From: Streptomyces wedmorensis
GTDB lineage: Bacteria; Actinomycetota; Actinomycetes; Streptomycetales; Streptomycetaceae
Length of the DNA: 32,586 bases
NCBI RefSeq assembly: GCF_000716445.1
Contig: NZ_JNWK01000074.1
Location: forward strand, 1 to 32,586
Direction of reading: 5' to 3'
The translations under genes were made by a program, and so were the position numbers. A model generated the notes under the pieces. The model saw only the letters and a program-made list of their open reading frames with translations, did no database searches and was not told the origin of the DNA. Shown piece by piece: positions 23,103 through 30,967 of the stretch; positions within the stretch are counted from its first letter, which is position 1, and each line of letters opens with the position of its first letter.

Positions 23103-24086
23103 TCACAGCTCCCGGAACACCGGCCGGGCCCACGCCGGCGGGTCGAGCGGCGGCCCGAGCACCGGGGGGCCCTTGGTCACGGCGGGGCCGGTGCCACCGG
23201 TGACGAGAACGGACCGCAGGGCGGCGACGAACTCCAGGCAGGTCCCGTACCGTTCCTCGGGCGTCTTCGCCAGCGCCTTCGCGAAGACCGCGTCGGCGGC
23301 TTCCGGCAGCCCGGGACGGACCTCGGAGAGCGGCGGCGGGGGGTCGTACTGCTGGGCCCAGAGCACCGCCCAGTCCGTGTCACGGCGGAACGGCGGCGCC
23401 CCCACGAGGGTCTCGAACACCACGCACGCCAGGCTGTACACGTCGCAGCGGCCGTCCACCGGCTTGCCGGAGATCTGCTCCGGGGCCACGTAGTCGAGCG
23501 TGCCGACGAACTCGCCCACGGTCGTGAACCCGGTCAGCGACAGCGACTTCTTCGTCAGCCCGAAGTCGGTCAGGTAGACGTGCTCCGGGTGGTCCCCGTC
23601 GGTGCCCTCGGCGACCAGGATGTTGCCGGGCTTCACGTCCCGGTGGACCAGGTCGTGCGCGTGCGCCGCGTCCAGCGCCGAGGCCACCTGCACGGCGATG
23701 CGGCACGCCGTCACGGGCGGCAGCGGCCCCTCGCGGTCGAGCAGGGCCACCAGGTCCTGCCCCGCCACGTACCGCATCGCGATGTACAGGACGCCCTCCG
23801 TCTCACCCGCCTCGAAGACCGGCACGATGTGCGGGTGGTCGATCGAGGCGGCGACCCGCGACTCGTGCGCGAAGCGCTTGCGGAACGTGTCGTTGCGGGC
23901 CAGCTCGGGGGCGAGCAGCTTCAGCGCCACCGTCCGGCCGAGCCGCAGGTCCCGTGCCCGGTACACCACGGCCATGCCGCCGCGCCCGATCTCGCCCTCC
24001 ACGCGGTAGCCCGCGATCTCCTTGCCGAGGAGCCCCGAGGGCCGCCCCGCCGGGAGCTCGGCGTCGCTCCTCGCACCGCCCGCCAT
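23103..24086 (-). CDS. Hanks-type serine/threonine protein kinase (soluble)
   Basis: A 327-residue kinase with all main motifs: Gly loop IGRGGMAVVYRARD, ATP-anchoring Lys in VALKLL (about K56), HRDVKPGNIL catalytic loop, DFGLTKK magnesium loop, a long activation segment (SLSLTGFTTVGEFVGTLDY, with Thr/Ser sites), APEQ and DVYSLACVVFETLVG. It ends at about 290 with a short Pro-rich tail and, unlike PknB or PknF, has no membrane helix or sensor domain. So it must be recruited to the membrane by a partner. The ATG at 24086 shares its A with the upstream stop (TGATG); a GTG at 24089 is nearly equal. It is the last gene of the operon with the PTxVV protein and the FHA-ABC transporter, its likely substrates. 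Confidence 0.92.
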   Translation of the reverse strand: MAGGARSDAELPAGRPSGLLGKEIAGYRVEGEIGRGGMAVVYRARDLRLGRTVALKLLAPELARNDTFRKRFAHESRVAASIDHPHIVPVFEAGETEGVLYIAMRYVAGQDLVALLDREGPLPPVTACRIAVQVASALDAAHAHDLVHRDVKPGNILVAEGTDGDHPEHVYLTDFGLTKKSLSLTGFTTVGEFVGTLDYVAPEQISGKPVDGRCDVYSLACVVFETLVGAPPFRRDTDWAVLWAQQYDPPPPLSEVRPGLPEAADAVFAKALAKTPEERYGTCLEFVAALRSVLVTGGTGPAVTKGPPVLGPPLDPPAWARPVFREL

Positions 24087-24778
24087 CACGCGTCACCCGC
24101 CGTCTCCGGCGGCCGCACCACCTGGGTCGGCGGCGGCCCGGCCGCCGCGGCCGGGTCGACCTGGGGCACCACCTGCGTCGGCTCGTATCCGGCGGGCGCG
24201 GCGGCGGGCCGCTCGCCCTCGGCGGGCCCGGCCTCCGCCGGCCCCGCCGAGGGCGGGAAGGCCTGCGCCGCCGCCGAGGGCGCCGCCGACGCGGCGTACG
24301 TGCTCAGCCCGAGCCCGTCGCAGTACACCCAGCGCTCGTGCTCCGCGTCGTACAGCCACACGGACTCTCCGTCGACGACCATGCCGACGCGCAGGCCGCG
24401 GGTCCGCAGCCGGAAGTTCTCGCCGTCGAGACGGCCCGCGCCCAGCTCCTCCGCCGCCCTCCGGTACCGGCCCAGCGCGTCCTCGGCGCGCGCGATCAGC
24501 GGCCGCGGGTCGGCGGTCCTGGCCAGTGGCCGGCCCGCCGCCGGAGGATCGTCGGGCACGCTGACGAGCCGCCGCGCGTCGACCCACGCGGTCCAGCCGT
24601 TGGAGCACAGCACCCGCCCCCAGTCACCGGACCGCTCCTCCAGACGCACCGGCAGGAAGGCGTCGAGCGGCGACGTCGGCAGCCCGGGGTCCGGCGCCTC
24701 CCAGGCGGACAGTCCGTCGCGCGGCACGACGTGGGTGGGCCGGAAGTCCGGCACGTAATCGGGTACGGGAAAGCTCAC
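24086..24778 (-). CDS. SH3-like / PTxVV-motif protein between a kinase and an FHA-ABC transporter
   Basis: A 230-residue protein of no recognised named family. The N-terminal half looks like a bacterial SH3-type barrel (GLSAWEAPD, FLPVRLEERSGDWGRVLCSNGWTAWVDARRL). The middle is a helix (LIARAEDALGRYRRAAEELGAG) and a small beta unit (FRLRTRGLRVGMVVDGESVWLYD, RWVYCDGLGLSTY). The tail is Ala/Pro-rich. Three short PTxVV motifs occur: PTHVV near residue 14, and PTQVV twice near the C-terminus. FHA domains read phospho-Thr with a hydrophobic +3 residue, which these motifs supply. The GTG at 24778 has GGAGG. Its stop overlaps the kinase start. The inferred role is a kinase-phosphorylated adaptor for the FHA-ABC transporter. 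Confidence 0.7.
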   Translation of the reverse strand: MSFPVPDYVPDFRPTHVVPRDGLSAWEAPDPGLPTSPLDAFLPVRLEERSGDWGRVLCSNGWTAWVDARRLVSVPDDPPAAGRPLARTADPRPLIARAEDALGRYRRAAEELGAGRLDGENFRLRTRGLRVGMVVDGESVWLYDAEHERWVYCDGLGLSTYAASAAPSAAAQAFPPSAGPAEAGPAEGERPAAAPAGYEPTQVVPQVDPAAAAGPPPTQVVRPPETAGDA

Positions 24779-24868
24779 GGACCCTCCTCCGCTACGGCGA
24801 CGCCCGCGGCCCCGCCTCCGCTGCGCGGGAACTCACGGCCCCGTCCCTTCCACGGTGCCCCCCTCGGC

Positions 24869-27493
24869 CTACTTCCGCATGACGACCGGCTCGTGGCGGC
24901 GCAGCAGCCGGGCCACGACGAAGCCGAGGACGAGGCAGATCACCACCAGCATGCCCATGTCGAACAGCCAGGCCTGCGCGGTGTGCTCCATCAGAGGGTC
25001 GGCCGTCTTGTCGCTCGGCGCGACCTTCCCGATGTCGATGGTCGCGCCCATCGCGGCGAACGCCCACCTCGACGGCACCAGCCAGGCCAGCTGCTCCAGG
25101 ACGGGAGTGCCGCGCACGGTCAGGAGCGCGCCGCAGAACACCACCTGCACGATCGCGAGGAGGACGAGCAGCGGCATCGTCACCTCCTCCTTGTGCACGA
25201 CCGCCGAGACGAGCAGACCGAGCATCATCGCCGTGAAGGCGAGCAGCGCCACGGCGAGGGTGATCTCCACCAGCGGGGGCATCAGGACGCCCTTGCCGCC
25301 GGGCACGTTCAGCGGCACGCCGATCAGCGCCACCAGGGTCAGGACCACGGCCTGCACGACGGTGATCAGCCCGAGGACCACGACCTTCGAGGCGAGGTAG
25401 GCGGAGCGGGACAGGCCGACGGCTCTCTCGCGGCGGTAGATCGTGCGTTCCTTGACGAGCTCCCGCACGGCGTTCGCCGCGCCGGTGAGGACACCGCCCA
25501 CACAGAGGATGAGCAGGACGTTCAACGTCGACTCGGGGTTGAGGCTGCCCTCGGACAGGGCCCGGGCCATCGCCCCCATCACGAACGGCAGCGCGATCAT
25601 GATGGCGAGGAACGTGCGGTCGGCGGAGAGCGCCGCGGCGTACCGGCGTACGAGCGTCCGCAGCTGGGAGCCCCAGCTCTGCGCCTTCGGCGGCGGTCCG
25701 GGCTCGGCGGCGAGCGGGGCACCCGGCGCACCCCCGCCGACGCCGACACCGGTAGGGACGGGGACGTCCGGGCGGGCCGTCGCCTCCGCGATGTACCGGC
25801 GGTGGAAGCGCGACGACCGGTACTGCCCGGCCCAGTCGCGGTCCCGCTCGTTCTCGAACGCCTCGAAGGCCTCCGGCCACTGGTCGAAGCCGAAGAAGCC
25901 GAGGGTGTCGGAGGGCGGCCCGTAGTAGGCGACCCGGCCGCCCGGCGCCAGCACCAGCAGCCGGTCGCACACGTCGAGGCTGAGCACGCTGTGCGTGACC
26001 ACCACGACCGTCCGCCCGTCGTCCGCGAGCCCGCGCAGCATGTGCATCACGGACCGGTCCATGCCCGGGTCGAGGCCCGAGGTCGGCTCGTCCAGGAAGA
26101 GCAGCGACGGCTTGGTGAGCAGTTCGAGGGCGACGCTCACCCGCTTGCGCTGGCCGCCGGAGAGACTGTGGATCGGCTGCCCGGCGCGCTCCACGAGACC
26201 GAGCTCGCGGATCACCTCGTCCACCCGGTCCCGCCGTTCGGACGCCACCGTGTCCTCAGGGAAGCGCAGCTCCGCGGCGTACCCGAGGGCCCGGCGGACG
26301 GTGAGCTGGAGGTGCAGGATGTCGTCCTGCGGCACGAGCCCGATGCGCTGGCGCAGCTCGGCGTAGTCCCGGTACAGGTCACGCCCGTCGTACAGCACCG
26401 TGCCCCGGTCCGCGGGCCGCTGCCCGGTGAGCGCGCCGAGCAGCGTCGACTTCCCGGCCCCGGACGGCCCGACCACCGCGAGCAGGGACTTCTCGCCCAC
26501 GGGGAACGACACCTCGTCCAGGAGCGTCTTGCGCCCGTGGTCCACGGTCACGGCGAGCGACCGGACGTCCAGCGAGACCTCGCCGGTGTCCGTGAACTCG
26601 ACCAGCTGCCCCCCGATCAGGCAGAACGCGCACCGCCCGACGCCCACGATGTCGTCCGGCGTCACCCGCGCGTCCACCACCCGACGGCCGTTGAGGAACG
26701 TGCCGTTGTGGCTGCCGAGGTCATGGATCCAGTACGTGCCGTCCGGGTGAGCCCGCAGCTCCGCGTGCCGTCGCGAGACGACCAGGTCCGCGACGACGAC
26801 GTCGTTGTCCGGTGCCCTCCCGATCCGGATGCTGTGCGTGGGCAGCGGCCGCACGGACGTCGGCTGCCGGAACGTGCCGGTCGCGGCGGGGTGCGACACG
26901 GACGGCGGCCGGAGCCGGGCCTCCGCCGGCGGTACGGGCGTGGCCGCGGCGGCCGGTGAGGGGGTCCGCGCCGGCGCCGCGGCGGCGCGTGCCGGTTCCG
27001 CCAGGGGTGGGATAGGCGCCGACGGATCAGGGGCCGCGGGAGGCGGCGGGGCCAGGTCCGGGCCCGGGCTCGGCGGAGGGGCGGGCCACGGCGGGGCCGG
27101 TTCCGGGTTCCGCGGTGGGGCGGGCGGCGCGGGCTCGGGCGGCGGCACGGGTGGGGGCGCCGGCGTCGGGGCGCCGGCCGAGAGCACCGCGCGCGGGCCG
27201 TCGTCCGGGTGTGCGAACCGCACGACCGTCCCCGGACCGACCTCCTGGGGCAGGGCCACCCGGAGGCCGTCCGCGAAGGTGCCGTTGGTGCTGTGCTCGT
27301 CCGCGAGGGTCCAGTGGCCGCCCGCGGCGCGCAGCACCGCGTGGTGCCAGGACGCCCGGGCGTCCGCGAGCACGATGTCGCTGGTGGGGTCGCGCCCGAT
27401 GCGGTATTCGCGGCTCGGGCTCATGCGCGTCGCGTCCCCGTCGATCTCGAGGACCAGATCGGGCGCCGCGGGCGCGACGGGCCGCTCTCCCAT
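24869..27493 (-). CDS. FHA-FHA-ABC transporter half-fused permease (Rv1747-like)
   Basis: An 874-residue membrane protein. FHA-1 at about residues 12-105 (YRIGRDPTSDIVLADARASWHHA, DEHSTNGTF); a Pro-rich linker at 108-210; FHA-2 at about 218-300 (HSIRIGRAPDNDVVVADLVVSRRHAEL, DLGSHNGTFLNG). The ABC ATPase covers about 310-545 with Walker A GPSGAGKST (342-350), signature LSGGQRKRVSVALELL, Walker B LLFLDEPTSGLD and switch VVVTHS. The ABC2-type membrane domain runs from about 620 to 870, with six hydrophobic segments. This is the layout of mycobacterial Rv1747, a lipooligosaccharide-type exporter regulated by PknF phosphorylation. The ATG at 27493 has no Shine-Dalgarno but lies 7 nt after TAAAAT, so it is probably leaderless. 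It heads the kinase operon. Confidence 0.92.
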   Translation of the reverse strand: MGERPVAPAAPDLVLEIDGDATRMSPSREYRIGRDPTSDIVLADARASWHHAVLRAAGGHWTLADEHSTNGTFADGLRVALPQEVGPGTVVRFAHPDDGPRAVLSAGAPTPAPPPVPPPEPAPPAPPRNPEPAPPWPAPPPSPGPDLAPPPPAAPDPSAPIPPLAEPARAAAAPARTPSPAAAATPVPPAEARLRPPSVSHPAATGTFRQPTSVRPLPTHSIRIGRAPDNDVVVADLVVSRRHAELRAHPDGTYWIHDLGSHNGTFLNGRRVVDARVTPDDIVGVGRCAFCLIGGQLVEFTDTGEVSLDVRSLAVTVDHGRKTLLDEVSFPVGEKSLLAVVGPSGAGKSTLLGALTGQRPADRGTVLYDGRDLYRDYAELRQRIGLVPQDDILHLQLTVRRALGYAAELRFPEDTVASERRDRVDEVIRELGLVERAGQPIHSLSGGQRKRVSVALELLTKPSLLFLDEPTSGLDPGMDRSVMHMLRGLADDGRTVVVVTHSVLSLDVCDRLLVLAPGGRVAYYGPPSDTLGFFGFDQWPEAFEAFENERDRDWAGQYRSSRFHRRYIAEATARPDVPVPTGVGVGGGAPGAPLAAEPGPPPKAQSWGSQLRTLVRRYAAALSADRTFLAIMIALPFVMGAMARALSEGSLNPESTLNVLLILCVGGVLTGAANAVRELVKERTIYRRERAVGLSRSAYLASKVVVLGLITVVQAVVLTLVALIGVPLNVPGGKGVLMPPLVEITLAVALLAFTAMMLGLLVSAVVHKEEVTMPLLVLLAIVQVVFCGALLTVRGTPVLEQLAWLVPSRWAFAAMGATIDIGKVAPSDKTADPLMEHTAQAWLFDMGMLVVICLVLGFVVARLLRRHEPVVMRK

Positions 27494-27506
27494 GCGTTGA
27501 ATTTTA
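27491..27506 (-). promoter_or_regulatory. -10 element with leaderless-type start of the FHA-ABC gene
   Basis: TAAAAT (complement of 27501-27506) is followed by 7 nt and the ATG at 27493. The geometry is the same as for the streptophobe gene. It is an AT-rich island in a GC-rich divergent gap; no clear -35 is visible. Confidence 0.5.
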
Positions 27507-27596
27507 TCCGCCGGTGCTGATCCCCGCCCGGGATGGAGGCGCCGGTAGGGTGGGCGTCCGCCGCGGGACGCGGCCCGGACGAAGGAGGGACCACCC

Positions 27597-28256
27597 GTGC
27601 CGAAAGGTGTCACCAGGAGGCGGCCCCGTACCCGCGCGGCGCTCCTGAAGGCCGCCCTGGAGACCTTCGCCGAGCACGGGTTCCACGCGACGACCATCGA
27701 GCAGGTCTGCGAGCGCGCCGGATACACGCGGGGCGCGTACTACTCGAACTTCGCCAGCAAGGAAGAACTCTTCCTCGCCCTCTTCGACGAGCACAGCGAC
27801 CGGATCGTACGGCGGCTCGCCGAGTCCATCGACGCGCTGGCCGCGGAGGAGTACACCCTCGAAAGACTCGCGGAACTGGCCGCCCGCGTCGAACCGGACG
27901 AACGGGACTGGTACCTCGTCACCACCGAGTTCACCCTGCACGCCATCCGCGACCCGCAGGCCGCCTGGGTGCTCGCGCGCCACGACGAGCGGCTGCGGGC
28001 CGAGATCGCCCGCGGCCTCACGCTCGTCCTGCGCCGGGCGGGGCGCGAACTGACCGTGGACGCCGACCGGTTCGCGCGGCTCCTCATCGCCCTGCGCGAA
28101 GGGGGTCTCGCGCAGAGCTACGTGGAGCCGGACGCGCTCCCGCCGGGCAGCCTGGAACGCCAGTTCCTCACCCCGCTCCTGGAGGCGTCCACGAGGAGGA
28201 TCCCCGGGGCGCCGCCCGGTCAGTCGAAGAGGTCCGGGTCGGACGCGGTGATCTGA
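27597..28256 (+). CDS. TetR-family transcriptional regulator
   Basis: A 219-residue TetR protein. The DNA-binding domain is residues 8-60 (RPRTRAALLKAALETFAEHGFHATTIEQVCERAGYTRGAYYSNFASKEELFLALF). A helical ligand domain follows (ERDWYLVTTEFTLHAIRDPQAAWVLARHDERLRAEIARGLTLVL), of the AcrR/TetR_C type. The GTG at 27597 has AAGGAGG 9 nt upstream. Its last 37 bp overlap the convergent aldolase gene on the other strand, so the two mRNAs are antisense at their 3' ends. The GATAC-N6-GTATC palindrome in the aldolase promoter is a plausible target of this regulator. Divergent from the FHA-ABC gene. Confidence 0.88.
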   Translation: MPKGVTRRRPRTRAALLKAALETFAEHGFHATTIEQVCERAGYTRGAYYSNFASKEELFLALFDEHSDRIVRRLAESIDALAAEEYTLERLAELAARVEPDERDWYLVTTEFTLHAIRDPQAAWVLARHDERLRAEIARGLTLVLRRAGRELTVDADRFARLLIALREGGLAQSYVEPDALPPGSLERQFLTPLLEASTRRIPGAPPGQSKRSGSDAVI

Positions 28257-29026
28257 TCCCACAGCGGGCGCGCCTGGAACCAGCCGGCCAGGTGACCGCC
28301 GACCTGCCCCCGGGTGAGGAGGGCGGTCTCCCGGTCGATGAGCTGCGGGGTGCCCGCCGCCATCGCGAGCAACTGCGCCTGGCAGGAGCGCTCCATGGTG
28401 ACGAACCACCAGACGGCCTCGGCGACCGAGTGGCCCACCGTCAGCAGCCCGTGGTTCTTGAGGATGACCGCCTTGTGCTCGCCGAGGGCCTTGGCCACCC
28501 GCTCGCCCTCCTCGCTCTCGTTCACCACGCCCCGGTAGTCGTCGTAGATGCCGTGGTCCTCGAAGAACGCGCAGGCGTCCTGGGTGATCGGGGCGAGCGG
28601 GACGCCGAGGCTGGAGAAGGCCTTTCCGTGCAGGGAGTGCGAGTGCGCGGCGGCGATCGCGTCGGGCGGGGCGGCGTGGACCTTGGAGTGGATGACGAAC
28701 GCGGCCCGGTTCACGGGCCTGCGGCCCTCCAGGACCGTTCCCTCGTGGTCGACCAGGATCAGGTCGGACGCCTTGATCTGGCTGAAGCTCATCCCGAACG
28801 GGTTGACCCAGAAGGCGTTCGGGTCTCCCGGGTCCCGGACGGTGATGTGCCCCGCGACCCCCTCCGAGAAGCCGAACCGCCCGAAGATCCGGAACCCCGC
28901 GGCGAGTTGTTCCTTGCGGTACCGCCGCTCCTCCTCGACCGAGTCGAACGTCGGCGGCAGCGGCAGGACCACCCCTTCCGGCAGCGGTCCTACTGCGGCG
29001 GCCGGCGCGGGCGGCACGGTACTCAT
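28220..29026 (-). CDS. Class II aldolase/adducin family protein
   Basis: A 268-residue protein of the class II aldolase/adducin fold. Residues about 45-130 show YRKEQLAAGFRIFGRFGFSEGVAGHITVRDPGDPNAFWVNPFGMSFSQI. The zinc-binding histidines are in AAHSHSLHG (near 130) and the later KNHGLLTVG. Members cleave or epimerise sugar phosphates or act in related aldol reactions; this subgroup is usually not functionally assigned. The ATG at 29026 follows GAGGAG; the preceding 24 in-frame codons would be an unlikely N-terminus. It has its own strong promoter with an embedded palindrome (29070-29098). The 3' end overlaps the TetR gene by 37 bp. Confidence 0.88.
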   Translation of the reverse strand: MSTVPPAPAAAVGPLPEGVVLPLPPTFDSVEEERRYRKEQLAAGFRIFGRFGFSEGVAGHITVRDPGDPNAFWVNPFGMSFSQIKASDLILVDHEGTVLEGRRPVNRAAFVIHSKVHAAPPDAIAAAHSHSLHGKAFSSLGVPLAPITQDACAFFEDHGIYDDYRGVVNESEEGERVAKALGEHKAVILKNHGLLTVGHSVAEAVWWFVTMERSCQAQLLAMAAGTPQLIDRETALLTRGQVGGHLAGWFQARPLWDQITASDPDLFD

Positions 29027-29069
29027 GGCGGCTCCTCGTCGAGCGAGCGGGTCGGGCACGGCGCGCCAA

Positions 29070-29098
29070 AAGATACAGAGACGTATCCGATGCGACAA
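29070..29098 (-). promoter_or_regulatory. Aldolase promoter with embedded TetR-type operator
   Basis: On the minus strand, TTGTCG (complement of 29093-29098) and TATCTT (complement of 29070-29075) are 17 bp apart. The palindrome GATAC (29072-29076)-N6-GTATC (29083-29087) lies over the -10 and spacer, where a bound repressor would block polymerase. Confidence 0.7.
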
Positions 29099-29120
29099 CG
29101 GACCGGACAGGAGGCGGATC

Positions 29121-30035
29121 TCACGCCCCCGGTGCGCCGAAACGGGCCAGGTAGTGCCAGACCCGCTTCACGTGCTGGGGGTCGTACCGGCCCGAACCGG
29201 CCGCCTCCTGCACGATCCTGGCGTCGAGTCGGCCGTCGACGGCGATGCGGGCGCCGAGCTCGACGTACTCGGGCCCCCGGAACTCCGGGTGGCGTCGCAG
29301 CTCTTCGACGGAGAGGCGGAAGCCGCCGTGCCACTCGACGGGACAGGGCAGCCGCCGGGCGGCCGCCTCCACCTCCGTGCCTCGGTGGCTCGGATCGAGG
29401 ACGAGCGCCTCCACGTCGCGGCCGATCACCACCGGGCCGTGGACGTGCGACTCGACGTAGTCGTCCAGCGGGTCCTTGCCGTCGGCCTCGGCGAGCGCGA
29501 TCAGGCGCATCCGGGACGCCACGCCGAAGTCGGCGGGCTCCAGGAAGCTGTCCGGATAGCAGAAGGTCGCCCGCTCCAGGGCGGCGGCCGTCAGGCGCAG
29601 ATGGGCCGAGCCGAAACGGGGAGCGGCGCCGTACGGGCGGCGTCGGAAGTCGAGGGCGCCGTACACCGGGCGGGCGTCCGCGGGGGCCTCGTCGTACGCC
29701 CCTCCGAAGATGCGGCTCTCCCACCGGTGCCGGTCGCCGCCGGGGTGGGCGGTCAGCCCGCCGTTGCTGGTGCCGGTGACGAACTGGGACCGGTAGACGC
29801 CGTCGTCCGCCAGGCGGTCGAGGAAGTGCGGGTGGAAGTTGAGGGTGACCCGCAGGGCGGGGTCGAGCGCCCCGCCGCTCGACAGTCCGGCCACGTGGGC
29901 GAGGGCCCGCCGTGCGGGGGAGTGGTCGTCGAGGATGTCGATCGGTGTCATCCGGGCAGTGTGCCGGGGCGGCGGGACTTGCGGCACGGTGTTTTCGGTG
30001 GCTACGGTCGCCGGGTGGGAGAAAGCGCTTTCCAT
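29121..30035 (-). CDS. DUF3626 family protein
   Basis: A 304-residue soluble protein matching DUF3626: VTLNFHPHFLDRLADDGVYRSQFVTGTSNGG, GDRHRWESRIFGGAYD, RPVYGALDFRRRPYGAAPRFGSAHLRL, TFCYPDSF, VESHVHGPV and DVEALVLDPSHRGTEVE. The family is widespread but has no assigned activity; the repeated His-containing motifs could be catalytic or metal-binding. I use the ATG at 30035 because GGGAGG lies 8 nt upstream; a second ATG at 29951 begins the conserved part but lacks a ribosome site. With the longer start, a GAAAGCGCTTTC palindrome forms codons 2-5. It is divergent from the ThuA-like gene. Confidence 0.75.
   Translation of the reverse strand: MESAFSHPATVATENTVPQVPPPRHTARMTPIDILDDHSPARRALAHVAGLSSGGALDPALRVTLNFHPHFLDRLADDGVYRSQFVTGTSNGGLTAHPGGDRHRWESRIFGGAYDEAPADARPVYGALDFRRRPYGAAPRFGSAHLRLTAAALERATFCYPDSFLEPADFGVASRMRLIALAEADGKDPLDDYVESHVHGPVVIGRDVEALVLDPSHRGTEVEAAARRLPCPVEWHGGFRLSVEELRRHPEFRGPEYVELGARIAVDGRLDARIVQEAAGSGRYDPQHVKRVWHYLARFGAPGA
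30021..30032. promoter_or_regulatory. LacI-type palindrome GAAAGCGCTTTC
   Basis: A perfect 12-bp palindrome with a central CG, like the sugar operators of LacI-family regulators. It covers codons 2-5 of the DUF3626 gene and lies 120 bp before the ThuA-like gene, so it could control both. Confidence 0.45.
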
Positions 30036-30151
30036 CGCTGTTTCCTCCCGCCGGCCTCTCTCGCCGTCCTTTCCCGCTGCCTCCTTCCCGCTGATCCGCC
30101 GCGTCCCCCGACCTGCTGCGGGCCCCCGCACTCGCCCCTGGAGTCCACCGC

Positions 30152-30826
30152 GTGCCCATCGACGACGTCCTGATCTACACCCGCACCACCGGCTACCGCC
30201 ACGACTCGATCCCGGACGGCGCCGCGGCACTGACGGAGCTGGCGGCGGACCTCGGACGGCCGGCCGAGGTCACCGAAGAACCCGGCGCCTTCACCCCGGA
30301 GCGGCTGGCCCGGTGCGCCGTCGTCGTCCTGCTGTCCACGACGGGTAACGTCCTGACGGCCGAGGGGCGCAGCGCCTTCGAGGCCTACCTCCGCGGCGGC
30401 GGCTCACTCCTCGCCGTCCACGCGGCCGCCAACGCCGAACCGGACTGGCCCTTCTACGGCGAACTGCTCGGCACCCGCTTCGACGGCCACCCGGAGGTCC
30501 AGCCGGCCACGGTCCTCGTCGACGACCGTGCCCACCCGGCCGCGGCCCCGCTCCCGGACCGCTGGGACTGGACGGACGAGTGGTACAACTTCACCTCCGA
30601 CCCCCGGGAGGGGCCGGACCCAGGGGTACGCGTACGGGTCCTCGCCCGCGCCGACGAGACCACCTACCACGGCGGCACCCACGGCCCCGACCACCCGCTC
30701 GTCTGGTGCCGTGAGATCGACCGGGGCCGCGTCTTCTTCACCGCGCTCGGCCACGCTCCTGAGGCGTACCGCGACCCCGTCTTCCGTGCCCACCTGGCGG
30801 GCGCGCTGACCTGGCTGACCGACTGA
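30152..30826 (+). CDS. ThuA-like protein (trehalose-utilisation type)
   Basis: A 224-residue protein of the ThuA family, which has a glutamine-amidotransferase-like fold. Features are VLIYTRTTGYRHDSIPDGAAAL at the start, VVVLLSTTGNVLTAEGRSAFEAYLRGGGSLLAVHAAAN, WPFYGELLGTRFDGHPEVQPATV, WTDEWYNF and HPLVWCREIDRGRVFFTALGHAPEAYRDPVF. ThuA proteins are found with sugar dehydrogenases and uptake systems and are thought to act on sugar intermediates; the exact reaction is unsettled. The GTG at 30152 has GGAG 8-10 nt upstream. The LacI-type palindrome upstream fits carbohydrate control. The stop codon is inside a terminator-like hairpin. Confidence 0.88.
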   Translation: MPIDDVLIYTRTTGYRHDSIPDGAAALTELAADLGRPAEVTEEPGAFTPERLARCAVVVLLSTTGNVLTAEGRSAFEAYLRGGGSLLAVHAAANAEPDWPFYGELLGTRFDGHPEVQPATVLVDDRAHPAAAPLPDRWDWTDEWYNFTSDPREGPDPGVRVRVLARADETTYHGGTHGPDHPLVWCREIDRGRVFFTALGHAPEAYRDPVFRAHLAGALTWLTD

Positions 30827-30865
30827 CCGGGGGGCGTGTCCCGACGCATCCCCCTGATCGGTCGG
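30819..30865 (+). terminator. Imperfect hairpin after the ThuA-like gene
   Basis: Arms 30819-30834 and 30850-30865 pair at 13 of 16 positions by Watson-Crick, with wobble pairs possible at others, and a 15-nt loop. The hairpin overlaps the stop codon of the gene. Confidence 0.5.
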
Positions 30866-30967
30866 CTGCGCCGCCGGCGCGTGAGGGGATGCCGGGTGAA
30901 CGGGCGGCTCGTGGGCGGGCGTTGTGGGGGCGGGAGCGGCAGGGGTGGGCGTGCCGCGGCGCCCGGA

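Noticed and set aside
23954..26959. A long plus-strand open frame antisense to the kinase, adaptor and FHA-ABC genes
   Set aside because: His/Arg/Gly-rich composition without a start signal; the opposite strand carries conserved kinase and ABC motifs.
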